Assembly: GCA_029260555.1 (NCBI GenBank)
Contig: JAJDCZ010000044.1
Span: 1-64,000 of the forward strand
Direction of reading: 5' to 3'
Length of the DNA: 64,000 nucleotides
From: Phycisphaerales bacterium
GTDB lineage: Bacteria; Planctomycetota; Phycisphaerae; Phycisphaerales; UBA1924
Below the pieces are notes generated by a model. That model had not been told where the DNA came from. It did no database searches and saw nothing but the letters and a program-made list of their open reading frames with translations. Made by a program: the position numbers and the translations under genes. Every line of letters starts with the position of its first letter. The stretch's first letter is position 1. Below, in pieces: positions 42,794-50,953 of the stretch.

Positions 42794-43257
42794 AAATCGT
42801 ACTGGGATCAGACCATCGTGGTAATGACGCCATCAAAGCCCTCACGGAAAAACTCACCCGTGAAGGTCATGCTGTTGAGATTCTCGGTGCTTGTGACCCC
42901 CAGAACCCATGTGACTACCCCGAGCCGGCCTATCGCGTCGCCACTGCGGTCGCCAGCGGGCAGGCGGATGTGGGCATATTGATCTGTGGCACAGGCATTG
43001 GCATGAGCATCGCTGCCAACAAAATTCATGGCATCCGTGCTGCCAATGTGCACGACGAACTGGCTGCCGAACTCAGCAAGAGCCATAACAACGCCAACAT
43101 CCTCTGCCTCTCAGCCGATCTGCTGGGTCAGAAACTGATTGAAAAGATTACCGAAGTCTGGCTCAAGACACCCTTTGAAGGCGGCCGACACGCAAGACGC
43201 GTAGAAAAAATCACCGCCATCGAGCAAGGCAAAAACCCCGCAGAAATGTCCAACTGA
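42790..43257 (+). CDS. rpiB: Ribose-5-phosphate isomerase B
   Basis: RpiB interconverts ribose 5-phosphate and ribulose 5-phosphate in the pentose phosphate pathway. The 155-residue protein has SDHRGNDA at the N-terminus (phosphate-binding Asp-His), the catalytic Cys loop ICGTGIGMSIAANK near 70, and VHDELAAELSKSHNNANIL with the conserved His and Arg environment. Its ATG overlaps the preceding phosphatase stop as ATGA, so the pair is translationally coupled. No terminator was found after it. Confidence 0.95.
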   Translation: MKIVLGSDHRGNDAIKALTEKLTREGHAVEILGACDPQNPCDYPEPAYRVATAVASGQADVGILICGTGIGMSIAANKIHGIRAANVHDELAAELSKSHNNANILCLSADLLGQKLIEKITEVWLKTPFEGGRHARRVEKITAIEQGKNPAEMSN

Positions 43258-43308
43258 ACAAACAGTTTTTTCCTGCATGCATCTGTATGTTCTGGTGTGG
43301 TCAGTTGA

Positions 43309-44202
43309 TTACAGGCTGCCGAGTGCTTCGGGTGCTCCCAGAGCTTTGCGAAGGATGGCGCACGCCTTGAGTTGATCTGAAAGCAGGTAATACACCGCGC
43401 CGTCATATTTCCACACAAAGATGGCGATGTCGGGTTCCTGGGGATAGTTCAGCCGATAGGTCTTGCCTGCTTCCAGCTCAAGCTGACCGGTATCACGCTG
43501 AATGAACAGACTGACATCAGCCACTTCATCGCCTTGCTGCTGGGCAAGACGCAGGTGAATCGATGATCCCTTGCCGGGCACCTGACACTCGCCAGCGCCC
43601 ACCAGTGTGGCATTGGCTTGAGTCAGGCCATCAATCTGAGGCAGCACACCCAGGTGATCAGTGAACTTGCCGGGAACCTCATTGAGTTGATTCATCGTGA
43701 ACTTGCGTGCTGCGTACGCTTCGTTGGTGCAACAACGCTGATGCTCGTGCGTGACAAAGCTGGCAACTTGAACGGTGTACCCCTGATCAGATGCAAACAT
43801 CGACGAACCCGGGCCAAGCGTATAGATCGCAGTGGTCGCCACGATGACCAGAGCGGCTGCCAGAGCAATGAATCTGGCCGTACCCGACCAGAAAGATCGC
43901 TCCCTGGAACCAAGTGTTTTAGCGTCTGCTTTTTCAGCAGCCTCTGCGCCGAGCGATTGCTGAATCCGCTCAGCCAGACCTGCGGGTGCATGAGCCGCGT
44001 CATTGCTGAGCACACGCGCGCACGAGCTGCGGAGTTGACGATCAAACTCGATTCTGCGTTGATCTTCAGGATGTTCACCAAGGTGAGCGTTCAGCTTTGC
44101 ACGCTGAGCCTCATCCAGCAGATCCAGCTCGTCATCCGCTGCAATCCGTAGCAGTGCTGCGATACTCAGTTCATTGAGATCGTATTCGTCATGCTGGTTC
44201 AT
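43309..44202 (-). CDS. Membrane-bound anti-sigma factor
   Basis: A 297-residue single-pass protein. An N-terminal cytoplasmic helical domain (about 1-85, DELDLLDEAQRAKLNAHLGEH) resembles anti-sigma domains, though the zinc HxxxCxxC motif is not present. A membrane helix spans about 109-128 (ARFIALAAALVIVATTAIYTL). The extracytoplasmic part contains THEHQRCCTNEAYAAR, a His/Cys cluster that might bind metal or sense redox. The start overlaps the ECF sigma stop by four bases, the standard arrangement of sigma/anti-sigma pairs, and this context is the main support. Confidence 0.83.
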   Translation of the reverse strand: MNQHDEYDLNELSIAALLRIAADDELDLLDEAQRAKLNAHLGEHPEDQRRIEFDRQLRSSCARVLSNDAAHAPAGLAERIQQSLGAEAAEKADAKTLGSRERSFWSGTARFIALAAALVIVATTAIYTLGPGSSMFASDQGYTVQVASFVTHEHQRCCTNEAYAARKFTMNQLNEVPGKFTDHLGVLPQIDGLTQANATLVGAGECQVPGKGSSIHLRLAQQQGDEVADVSLFIQRDTGQLELEAGKTYRLNYPQEPDIAIFVWKYDGAVYYLLSDQLKACAILRKALGAPEALGSL

Positions 44203-44783
44203 GGTGAATCCTCCCGGCCTTGTGCCTCAGAACCCAAGGCATCACCCGCATCACCCGGGCTTGCTGTCAACGCATCTGCGACGGTCTTTCTTGCTCGGTG
44301 CAGACGACTCATGACCGTTCCGATCGGCACTTCAAGAATGGCTGCAATCTCACGGTACTTCAGTCCATCAACACCCCACATCAAAAGCACCTGTCGATAC
44401 CCCGGTTTGAGGTCATCAATCGCAGCCTTGAGTTTGTCGTCAACATGCTCCCAGTCCAGACTCGCCTGATCCCACGCTGGAGGCGGAGCATCAGGTTCAC
44501 GCTCGTTGCTGGAAGCTTCAAAGAACTCGCCCACCGGAATTGGAATACGCCGATTCTTCTTGAGCGATGTGTAAAAAACATTGTGGGTGATTGCCAGCAG
44601 CCACGACCGCATACCCCCGCCCTTGGCTTCAAACCCCGCTACTGCCCGAGGCTGAAAGGCTCGAACAAACACATCCTGTGTCAGGTCTTCAGCCAGTTCG
44701 GGTTTTTTTGTCAAGCTCAAAGCCATGCCGTACACCGAGTCCAGATGCTCCATAGCCGCCTGTTCGAACGCAACTCGATCCAT
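44199..44783 (-). CDS. ECF-type RNA polymerase sigma factor
   Basis: A 194-residue sigma-70 family protein with region 2 (SVYGMALSLTKKPELAEDLTQDVFVRAFQ, then RSWLLAITHNVFY for 2.3-2.4) and region 4 (LKPGYRQVLLMWGVDGLKYREIAAILEVPIGTVMSRLHRARK). It has no region 1 or 3, so it belongs to the ECF group. The next gene, with a four-base overlap, encodes a membrane protein that is its probable anti-sigma factor. The extracytoplasmic His/Cys cluster of that partner hints at a redox or metal signal. The target regulon is not apparent. Confidence 0.94.
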   Translation of the reverse strand: MDRVAFEQAAMEHLDSVYGMALSLTKKPELAEDLTQDVFVRAFQPRAVAGFEAKGGGMRSWLLAITHNVFYTSLKKNRRIPIPVGEFFEASSNEREPDAPPPAWDQASLDWEHVDDKLKAAIDDLKPGYRQVLLMWGVDGLKYREIAAILEVPIGTVMSRLHRARKTVADALTASPGDAGDALGSEAQGREDSP

Positions 44784-44908
44784 CTAGGCGACCCTCTTAG
44801 CAGCTGAACCTCGCTGAAGTGACATTTATTCCCGACTCACACAAGATTTACATTCTGACGATAGGCCCGCATTGGTGATCCCATCATTCAACCCGTACAA
44901 TCGGCACA

Positions 44909-46522
44909 ATGAGCACGACCTACATCACCACGCCGATTTACTATGTCAACGACAGACCCCATATTGGACACTGCTATACCACGCTCCTGGCAGATGTTGC
45001 TGCAAGAGCCCACCGCCTGACCGGCTCAGATGTGTTTTTTCTGACAGGTACAGACGAGCATGCTGAAAAAGTCTCCAAAACCGCCCTTGAGCATAACAAA
45101 ACCCCAATGGAATGGGCCACGATCAATGCAGATCGTTTTAAAGAGGCCTTTGGATTCATGAACTTTTCGCATGATGACTTTGTCCGCACCACCGAAAGTC
45201 GCCACAAGACCAAAGCTGCCCAGTACATTCAACAACTCGTTGATTCAGGTGACATTGAACTGGGCGACTATCAAGGCTGGTACGACCCCTCTCAGGAAGA
45301 ATACCTGACTGAAACCGTTGCAAAGGAAAACGATTACACCAGCCCCGTCACCGGCAAGCCTCTGGAAAAGCGCGTTGAGCAGAACTACTTCTTCAGGCTC
45401 GACAAGCACGAAGCATGGCTCAAGGAGCAGATTCAATCTGACCAGATCCGCGTGCTGCCTCAGGCTCGCAAAAACGAAGTTCTGGGCCGATTTGCCCAGG
45501 GGCTACAGAAAGTGCCCGTCTCGCGCCGCATCAAGCAAGGCGATGCAGACTGGGGCATCACCATGCCCAACGACCCTGACCACCGGATCTATGTCTGGAT
45601 CGAAGCGCTGTGCAACTACCTGACCGTGGTTGACACGCCCGAACGAGAAAAATACTGGCCGGCAACCGTTCACTTGATGGCCAAGGACATTCTCTGGTTT
45701 CACGCGGTCATTTGGCCCGCCATGCTCCGCGCTCTGGGCCGGGAACCACCCGCGATGATCTACGCCCACGCTTATTTCATCAGCGAAGGGCGCAAAATGA
45801 GTAAAAGCCTCGGCAACTTCATCGAGATCGATCAGCTCCAGGCGTATGCCGAACGCTTCAGTCTTGATGCACTGCGCTGGTACCTTCTCACCCAAGGCCC
45901 ACTGGGCGCGACCGATGCAGACTTTGCCTACCAGCGATTCGTCGAAGTTTACAACGCTGATCTGGCCAACGGCATCGGCAACGCCACCAGCCGCGTCGGC
46001 AACATGATCGTTAAATACTTCGATGGCATCATGCCTGAATGCGATACACCCGCCACACCGAACGACTCACCTCTTGTAACAGAATGCAAGAACATCGCTG
46101 AGCAGTTTGCCCAATCCTGCAGCGATATGGCAATCGATCAAGCTGCATTGCTCGGCACACGCCTGGCTGGCAAGGTCGATGAATATATCTCCCAAACCCG
46201 CCCGTTCTCACTCGCCAAACAACGCGAAGAGCCCGAAAACGAGCAACAACTCAGACGGATCTTGCAGGATTGTGCTGAAACACTCCGCATCGCAACCCTT
46301 TTACTCTACCCTGCCATGCCTTGGAAGATGGCTCAACTCTGGCGAACCTGGAACTGCAACCACTTGACTGATCCTGATGATCCGAACAGCTCTTTTGTCG
46401 CACCTCTTGCTGAACTGGCGCAATGGAACAGCCCCTACAGCATCAAACCGGGCCAACTCATTGCCAAAGGCGAAGTGTTGTTCATGCGCGCAGATGCCAA
46501 ACTGGCTGTGCCCGCTCCATGA
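44909..46522 (+). CDS. metG: Methionyl-tRNA synthetase
   Basis: MetG charges tRNA-Met. The 537-residue class I enzyme has PHIGHCYT (the HIGH motif), GRKMSKSLGN (KMSKS) near 292, and YVWIEALCNYLT, AKDILWFHAVIWPAML, characteristic of MetRS. The connective domain lacks the paired-Cys zinc knuckles (ESRHKTKAAQYIQQL ... WYDPSQEEYLTE), so it is the zinc-less form. The C-terminal tRNA-binding EMAP-like extension is absent. The following gene overlaps its stop by four bases, so translation is coupled. Confidence 0.96.
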   Translation: MSTTYITTPIYYVNDRPHIGHCYTTLLADVAARAHRLTGSDVFFLTGTDEHAEKVSKTALEHNKTPMEWATINADRFKEAFGFMNFSHDDFVRTTESRHKTKAAQYIQQLVDSGDIELGDYQGWYDPSQEEYLTETVAKENDYTSPVTGKPLEKRVEQNYFFRLDKHEAWLKEQIQSDQIRVLPQARKNEVLGRFAQGLQKVPVSRRIKQGDADWGITMPNDPDHRIYVWIEALCNYLTVVDTPEREKYWPATVHLMAKDILWFHAVIWPAMLRALGREPPAMIYAHAYFISEGRKMSKSLGNFIEIDQLQAYAERFSLDALRWYLLTQGPLGATDADFAYQRFVEVYNADLANGIGNATSRVGNMIVKYFDGIMPECDTPATPNDSPLVTECKNIAEQFAQSCSDMAIDQAALLGTRLAGKVDEYISQTRPFSLAKQREEPENEQQLRRILQDCAETLRIATLLLYPAMPWKMAQLWRTWNCNHLTDPDDPNSSFVAPLAELAQWNSPYSIKPGQLIAKGEVLFMRADAKLAVPAP

Positions 46523-47091
46523 AGATCGTGTATGGCAACTCGAGCCCGCTCATCGCAGGTGCAGCCCGTGATCATCTTGCATCTCATGGCATACTCGCAG
46601 CGGTCATTCGGCGCGTCAGTGGCGTCTTTGGCAGCATCATGGGCTTTGATGTCATCCTCTGCTATGACAAACACGAGAAACTCGCACGCACGCTCCTGGA
46701 TGATCAGCAATGGTGGTTCGCCGATGACCAGTCGCTCATAGAGCCTTTGCCGGACCTGTCCGTATTGCCTGAAGCATGGGCACCACTTTGCCCAGCATGC
46801 CAAACAACGCTGCCTCTGGACGCAGCGATTGACACCTGCCCGTCCTGTCATCAAACCGTTGATATTCCTGAGCTGATCGTGCAATCCCAAGGCCCTGAAG
46901 CACTGGCAGACTGTTACGAACTGGCCCAGCCTGTTATTTCTGAGCAAACCATGCAGCTCATCGACACGCTTGATCTGCTGTGCCCGGGTTGTCAGTATTC
47001 ATTGATGGGGCTGGATCGCACGGGCTTGTGCCCCGAGTGTGGCGAACCGTTTGACAAGGACACCATTGTGCGCCAGTTTATGGATTCGTAA
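46519..47091 (+). CDS. DUF2007-like protein with two zinc ribbons
   Basis: A 190-residue protein. The N-terminus (MKIVYGNSSPLIAGAARDHLASHGILAAV) resembles the DUF2007 putative signal-transducing domain, and two CPxC-type zinc knuckle pairs follow (CPACQTTLPLDAAIDTCPSC near 94-113 and CPGCQYSLMGLDRTGLCPEC near 155-175). Two ribbons suggest a protein- or nucleic-acid-binding adaptor. The ATG overlaps the metG stop (ATGA), a coupling that may only reflect compaction. The function is unknown. Confidence 0.78.
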   Translation: MKIVYGNSSPLIAGAARDHLASHGILAAVIRRVSGVFGSIMGFDVILCYDKHEKLARTLLDDQQWWFADDQSLIEPLPDLSVLPEAWAPLCPACQTTLPLDAAIDTCPSCHQTVDIPELIVQSQGPEALADCYELAQPVISEQTMQLIDTLDLLCPGCQYSLMGLDRTGLCPECGEPFDKDTIVRQFMDS

Positions 47092-47112
47092 TGTCCGGTT
47101 GGAGGATGAGGC

Positions 47113-48504
47113 ATGTACACAGTCAATCGGCGTGGGTTTCTTCAGCTTGGTGCTGCGGGACTTGTTGCAGCATCAAATCCGAGCCATGCCCACGCGACCT
47201 GGCATCCTTCGCCAGTCACAGCGCGTAAAGGTCCTGCCAGAAACATCATCTTCATGGTTGCTGACGGGATGAGTCTGGGCACACTCACGCTGGCGGACAT
47301 GATGATCCATGCGCGTACGGGCAAGCATTCAAACTGGGTTCAGCTCTGGGGTGCTTCGGGCTGCAGGCGGGCGATGTGTCAGACACACTCGGCCGACTCG
47401 CTGGTGACAGATTCCGCAGCTGCGGGCTCAGCCTGGGGGATCGGCAAACACATCAACAACGGCGTAATCAATATCACCCCCGATGGAAAGCCACTCGAGC
47501 CGATCCTGATCCAGGCCAAAAAGGCTGGCAAAGCGACCGGGCTTGTCACCACCACGCGCATTACTCACGCAACGCCTGCATCTTTCTACGCCAATATACA
47601 ATCGCGTGAAAAGGAAGACGAAATCGCCCGTCAGCTGCTCACTCGGGGGGTCGATGTGGCACTGGGAGGCGGGGCTGTCCACTTTCCAGATCAGCTGCTC
47701 GATGAACATCCAGATGCTAATGTCGTGCGCACTCTTGCAGCTCTCACACAGGCCAAGGCTCACCCAGGGCGACTTTTAGGGCTGTTCCGGGATCGGCACA
47801 TGAGCTTTGAGCTTGATCGCCCTGTGACCGAGCCTCACATCAAGGAAATGACACGCGTTGCTCTTGATCGACTGGCTGAGGCACCAGACGGGTTTGTCTT
47901 GCAGATCGAAGGCGGCCGGGTCGACCACGCAGCGCATTACAACGATGCCTGTTCACTGGTACACGATCAGATCGCCTTTGATGAGGCGATTCGTGCTGCA
48001 TGGGAGTTTGTGCAAAGCCGGGATGACACACTTTTCATCGTCACCACGGACCATGGCAACGCCAACCCGGGGTTGACGCTATATGGCGAAACTGGCGATC
48101 AGGGCTTTGCCCGTCTGGAAAATGCCCGCCACTCATTTGAGTGGATCCTGGACCAGCTGGCTGGGGTGCGGGCTGCCGATGCCATCATGCAGCGGCTGCC
48201 CGATCTGGTGGCTCGCGCCATTGGCGTGGAGCTTTCAGCCCCTGAAGTTGCCTGGCTTGGCAAAAAAGTGGTTGATCGTGAACGGGTTGATGGTTTTTTA
48301 GCAGCATCGTGCACGGTTTGCACGCTGGGTGCCTTGCTGGCAAACCATCTGGGTGTGGCATTTCTCAGCCCGAACCACACTGCTGATCTGGTCGAAGTGA
48401 CCGCTCTGGGGCCTGGCGCTGAGCGTCTGAGCCCCCTGATCGACAACATCGACCTGCACCAGTTGATGGTTCAAGTGCTGAATCTCTCGCCTGTAAGACC
48501 ATGA
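47113..48504 (+). CDS. Secreted alkaline phosphatase
   Basis: A 463-residue alkaline phosphatase that releases phosphate from organic esters. It begins with a twin-arginine signal (NRRGFLQLGAAGLVAA), fitting export of a folded metalloenzyme. Metal and nucleophile residues are visible: VADGMSLGTL for the first Asp, TDSAAAGSAWGIG with the catalytic Ser, EGGRVDHAAHYND with Asp and two His, TTDHGNA, and PNHTADLVEV with the last His. Length and motif order match the PhoA/PhoK family. It is 21 bases after the previous gene on the same strand, with its own probable ribosome site (GGAGGATGAGGC). Confidence 0.93.
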   Translation: MYTVNRRGFLQLGAAGLVAASNPSHAHATWHPSPVTARKGPARNIIFMVADGMSLGTLTLADMMIHARTGKHSNWVQLWGASGCRRAMCQTHSADSLVTDSAAAGSAWGIGKHINNGVINITPDGKPLEPILIQAKKAGKATGLVTTTRITHATPASFYANIQSREKEDEIARQLLTRGVDVALGGGAVHFPDQLLDEHPDANVVRTLAALTQAKAHPGRLLGLFRDRHMSFELDRPVTEPHIKEMTRVALDRLAEAPDGFVLQIEGGRVDHAAHYNDACSLVHDQIAFDEAIRAAWEFVQSRDDTLFIVTTDHGNANPGLTLYGETGDQGFARLENARHSFEWILDQLAGVRAADAIMQRLPDLVARAIGVELSAPEVAWLGKKVVDRERVDGFLAASCTVCTLGALLANHLGVAFLSPNHTADLVEVTALGPGAERLSPLIDNIDLHQLMVQVLNLSPVRP

Positions 48505-48600
48505 TCTGAGCCTGAGGTTCTGCGAGTTGTTGGCGGGGGAAATTTGTCAAGGCGGGTGCAAGTCGATAGGGTTGCATCTCTGAATCCAAGGAGTTTTGTT

Positions 48601-48858
48601 ATGCCTCATATCATTGCTGAGCCTTGCCATGGCACCAAAGACACCGCATGTGTCGATGTCTGCCCGGTGGATTGCATTCATCCCACCAAAGATGAAGAAG
48701 ATTTCGACAAGTACGAGATGCTTTACATCGAGCCTGACACCTGCATTGACTGCGGTCTTTGCGTTGACGAGTGCCCGGTCAAAGCGATCTTCCCTGAAGA
48801 AGATTTGCCCGAAGAATGGCACAAGTATATCCAGATCAACATCGATTATTACGAATAA
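48601..48858 (+). CDS. fdxA: Dicluster ferredoxin
   Basis: An 85-residue ferredoxin with two iron-sulfur cluster motifs: CVDVCPVDCIHP (C..C...C type with an upstream Cys) and CIDCGLCVDECPVKAI. The layout CxxxCxxxC plus an acidic tail (PEEDLPEEWHKY) matches the FdxA-type seven-iron or 2[4Fe-4S] ferredoxins of aerobic bacteria. A strong AAGGAG ribosome site seven bases before the ATG at 48601 decides this start. It lies in a run of plus-strand redox genes and could carry electrons to or from them. Confidence 0.93.
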   Translation: MPHIIAEPCHGTKDTACVDVCPVDCIHPTKDEEDFDKYEMLYIEPDTCIDCGLCVDECPVKAIFPEEDLPEEWHKYIQINIDYYE

Positions 48859-48865
48859 TTGAGCC

Positions 48866-49390
48866 TTGGCGCTTTCTGGCGACAATGCCCAGCCACACCC
48901 GTGGCACGACCTTGCCATCCGGGCGATCACGCAGGGCGATGTCTGTTCCATTCATGAGCTGATCGGCGATATCTATAAAGAATATGGCATGACGCTGTAT
49001 CTGCGCGACCCTGCAGAGGCTCATCTGCTTGATCCTGTCCAGAGCTTTGCTGATCAGGGCGGGGGGTTCTGGGCTGCAGAAGCAAACGGGCAGATTCTGG
49101 CAACCTGCGGCATCGTGGTGCAAAATGAAGACGGGATCAACGAGGCTCTTCTCAAAAGTGTGTATGTCGCGCCGCAGGCACGCAGATATGGGCTTGCTTC
49201 GCGCATGGTTGGACATGCCATTGATAACGCCAGGGATCGGGAGCTGACGCGCATGACGCTCTGGACTGACACGCGCTTTATCGCAGCCCATCGGTTTTAT
49301 GAATCGCTGGGCTTTGTTTACAAGGGTGAACGCAAGCTGAACGACTGGAACGACTCCAGCGAATATTGCTACCAGAAGACTATTTCCTGA
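48866..49390 (+). CDS. GNAT-family N-acetyltransferase
   Basis: A 174-residue GNAT enzyme. Motif A is LKSVYVAPQARRYGLASRMVGHAI (Q/RxxGxG/A type, here RRYGLA), followed by LTRMTLWTDTRFIAAHRFYESLGF as motif B. The acceptor is unknown. No ATG or GTG precedes the domain, so the start is the TTG at 48866, eight bases after the ferredoxin stop; a ribosome site is not evident, so expression may depend on re-initiation after the ferredoxin gene. Confidence 0.82.
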   Translation: MALSGDNAQPHPWHDLAIRAITQGDVCSIHELIGDIYKEYGMTLYLRDPAEAHLLDPVQSFADQGGGFWAAEANGQILATCGIVVQNEDGINEALLKSVYVAPQARRYGLASRMVGHAIDNARDRELTRMTLWTDTRFIAAHRFYESLGFVYKGERKLNDWNDSSEYCYQKTIS

Positions 49391-49457
49391 GAAGTTGATG
49401 TCCTGTGCATGAACGCTCTGGCCTGCAGCCTGCGCTGCGACTGAGTACACTCCCGGC

Positions 49458-50930
49458 GTGAAATACGGCTTTCTCATTGATCACGACCGCTGCATCGGGT
49501 GCCATGCCTGCACTGTTGCGTGCAAAGCTGAGAACAATGTTCCCGTGGGCGACTTTCGCACCTGGGTTCAATATCAAGAGCAAGGCACATTTCCTGCTGT
49601 CAAACGCCACTTTGCGGTATTACGCTGCAACCACTGTGACAACGCACCTTGCGTGCGCATCTGTCCGGTCAATGCACTGGAAAAACGAGCTGATGGCATC
49701 GTTGATGTTGATCGCGATGCCTGTATTGGCTGCCGGGCATGCATGCAGGCCTGCCCCTATGACGCGATCTATCTTAATGACGACACGGGTTCGATTGAAA
49801 AATGCCATTACTGTGCCCACAGGGTCGAAAATGGTATCGAGCCTGCCTGTGTGGTGGTCTGTCCTGAGAAAGCCATCATCGCTGGCGATCTGAACGACCC
49901 TCGTGCAAAAATCGCCCGGATGATTGCAGAGAATGACACGCTGGTGCGCAGGCCTGAACAGAACACTGGCCCCAATGTACATTACAAGGGGGTCGAGCCA
50001 ACCATGCTCGAGCCTGGCAGTGCAACACGCCCGGATATGTATATCTGGAGCGATCGCCCGCCTGAAAAGCCCGAGGCGTGGCCAATCAGCTTGCCTGTGA
50101 TCGAAGATGCACGCACGGTGCTGGATGTCGGACATCGCGTGGAGTGGAACTGGCCGGTAGCGATGTATCTGGTCACCAAATCCATCGCAGCAGGAGCAGC
50201 CATCCTGGCACCATTTGCAGGCGTGCTGGGTTTGCGAGGGGCTGTGCAGAACTTTGCACCGGAGATCATCGCGCTGGTTTTTACACTCATCACGCTGGGG
50301 CTTCTGGTTGAAGATCTTTCCAGACCCAGCAAGTTCTTTCGACTTTTAACCAGACCAAACTGGCGCAGTTGGCTGGTGCGTGGCGGCGTGATCCTCGGCG
50401 GCTTCGTGGCGATCGAATCAGTGGCACTGATCTTGCGATTCGTGCAGATGGATGCGCTGGCGGACATGGCGCGGTGGGTGGGTTTGCCGATGGGTGTGAT
50501 GGCTGCGGGATATACCGCGTTTTTGTTCAAGCAGTGTGAGGGTCGCGATCTCTGGCAGTCTGAGGGGCTGTTCAGCCATCTGCTGATTCAGGCGGTGCTG
50601 TGCGGGGCGTTGGTGTTTTTGCCTTTCAGTGAGCATCGCTCAACGCTTGAATGGTTTGTCATTATCCCGGCGATTTTGCATTTCATGTTTGCACTGCACA
50701 ATCATCTGGGCGAGCATGAAACGAGCAACGCCTTGCAAGCGGCTGCATTTTTAGGCACGATCCGGCTGGGGCCGATGCGTGCATTGCGTGGATCGGTGCT
50801 GATGGGTGTCACGCTTGTGTTGATACTGGTGTTCTTTGTGCCGATCGGGGCGATGGTTGCGGGGTTGGCAGGGTTGTATGCGTATGAGTGGGCGTTTGTG
50901 CGTGCAGGGCAGTTGCCGCCGTTGTCGTAG
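49458..50930 (+). CDS. Fused four-cluster FeS protein and NrfD-type membrane subunit
   Basis: The 490-residue protein joins two usually separate subunits of complex-iron-sulfur molybdoenzymes. Residues ~1-150 are a DmsB/PsrB-type ferredoxin with four cysteine clusters (CIGCHACTVACK, CNHCDNAPCVRICP, CIGCRACMQACP, CHYCAHRVENGIEPACVVVCP). After a linker, ~225-485 is an NrfD/PsrC-type quinone-binding membrane domain with about eight helices. The start is a GTG at 49458 and no ATG precedes the first cluster. The molybdopterin subunit follows 23 bases later. Together they suggest a menaquinone-linked respiratory reductase or dehydrogenase. Confidence 0.9.
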   Translation: MKYGFLIDHDRCIGCHACTVACKAENNVPVGDFRTWVQYQEQGTFPAVKRHFAVLRCNHCDNAPCVRICPVNALEKRADGIVDVDRDACIGCRACMQACPYDAIYLNDDTGSIEKCHYCAHRVENGIEPACVVVCPEKAIIAGDLNDPRAKIARMIAENDTLVRRPEQNTGPNVHYKGVEPTMLEPGSATRPDMYIWSDRPPEKPEAWPISLPVIEDARTVLDVGHRVEWNWPVAMYLVTKSIAAGAAILAPFAGVLGLRGAVQNFAPEIIALVFTLITLGLLVEDLSRPSKFFRLLTRPNWRSWLVRGGVILGGFVAIESVALILRFVQMDALADMARWVGLPMGVMAAGYTAFLFKQCEGRDLWQSEGLFSHLLIQAVLCGALVFLPFSEHRSTLEWFVIIPAILHFMFALHNHLGEHETSNALQAAAFLGTIRLGPMRALRGSVLMGVTLVLILVFFVPIGAMVAGLAGLYAYEWAFVRAGQLPPLS

Positions 50931-50953
50931 GTGATTTTTCAGGGGTTGATCTG

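Noticed and set aside
46519-48504. Functional link between the DUF2007 protein and alkaline phosphatase
   Set aside because: They are adjacent on the same strand, but that alone does not support a shared role.
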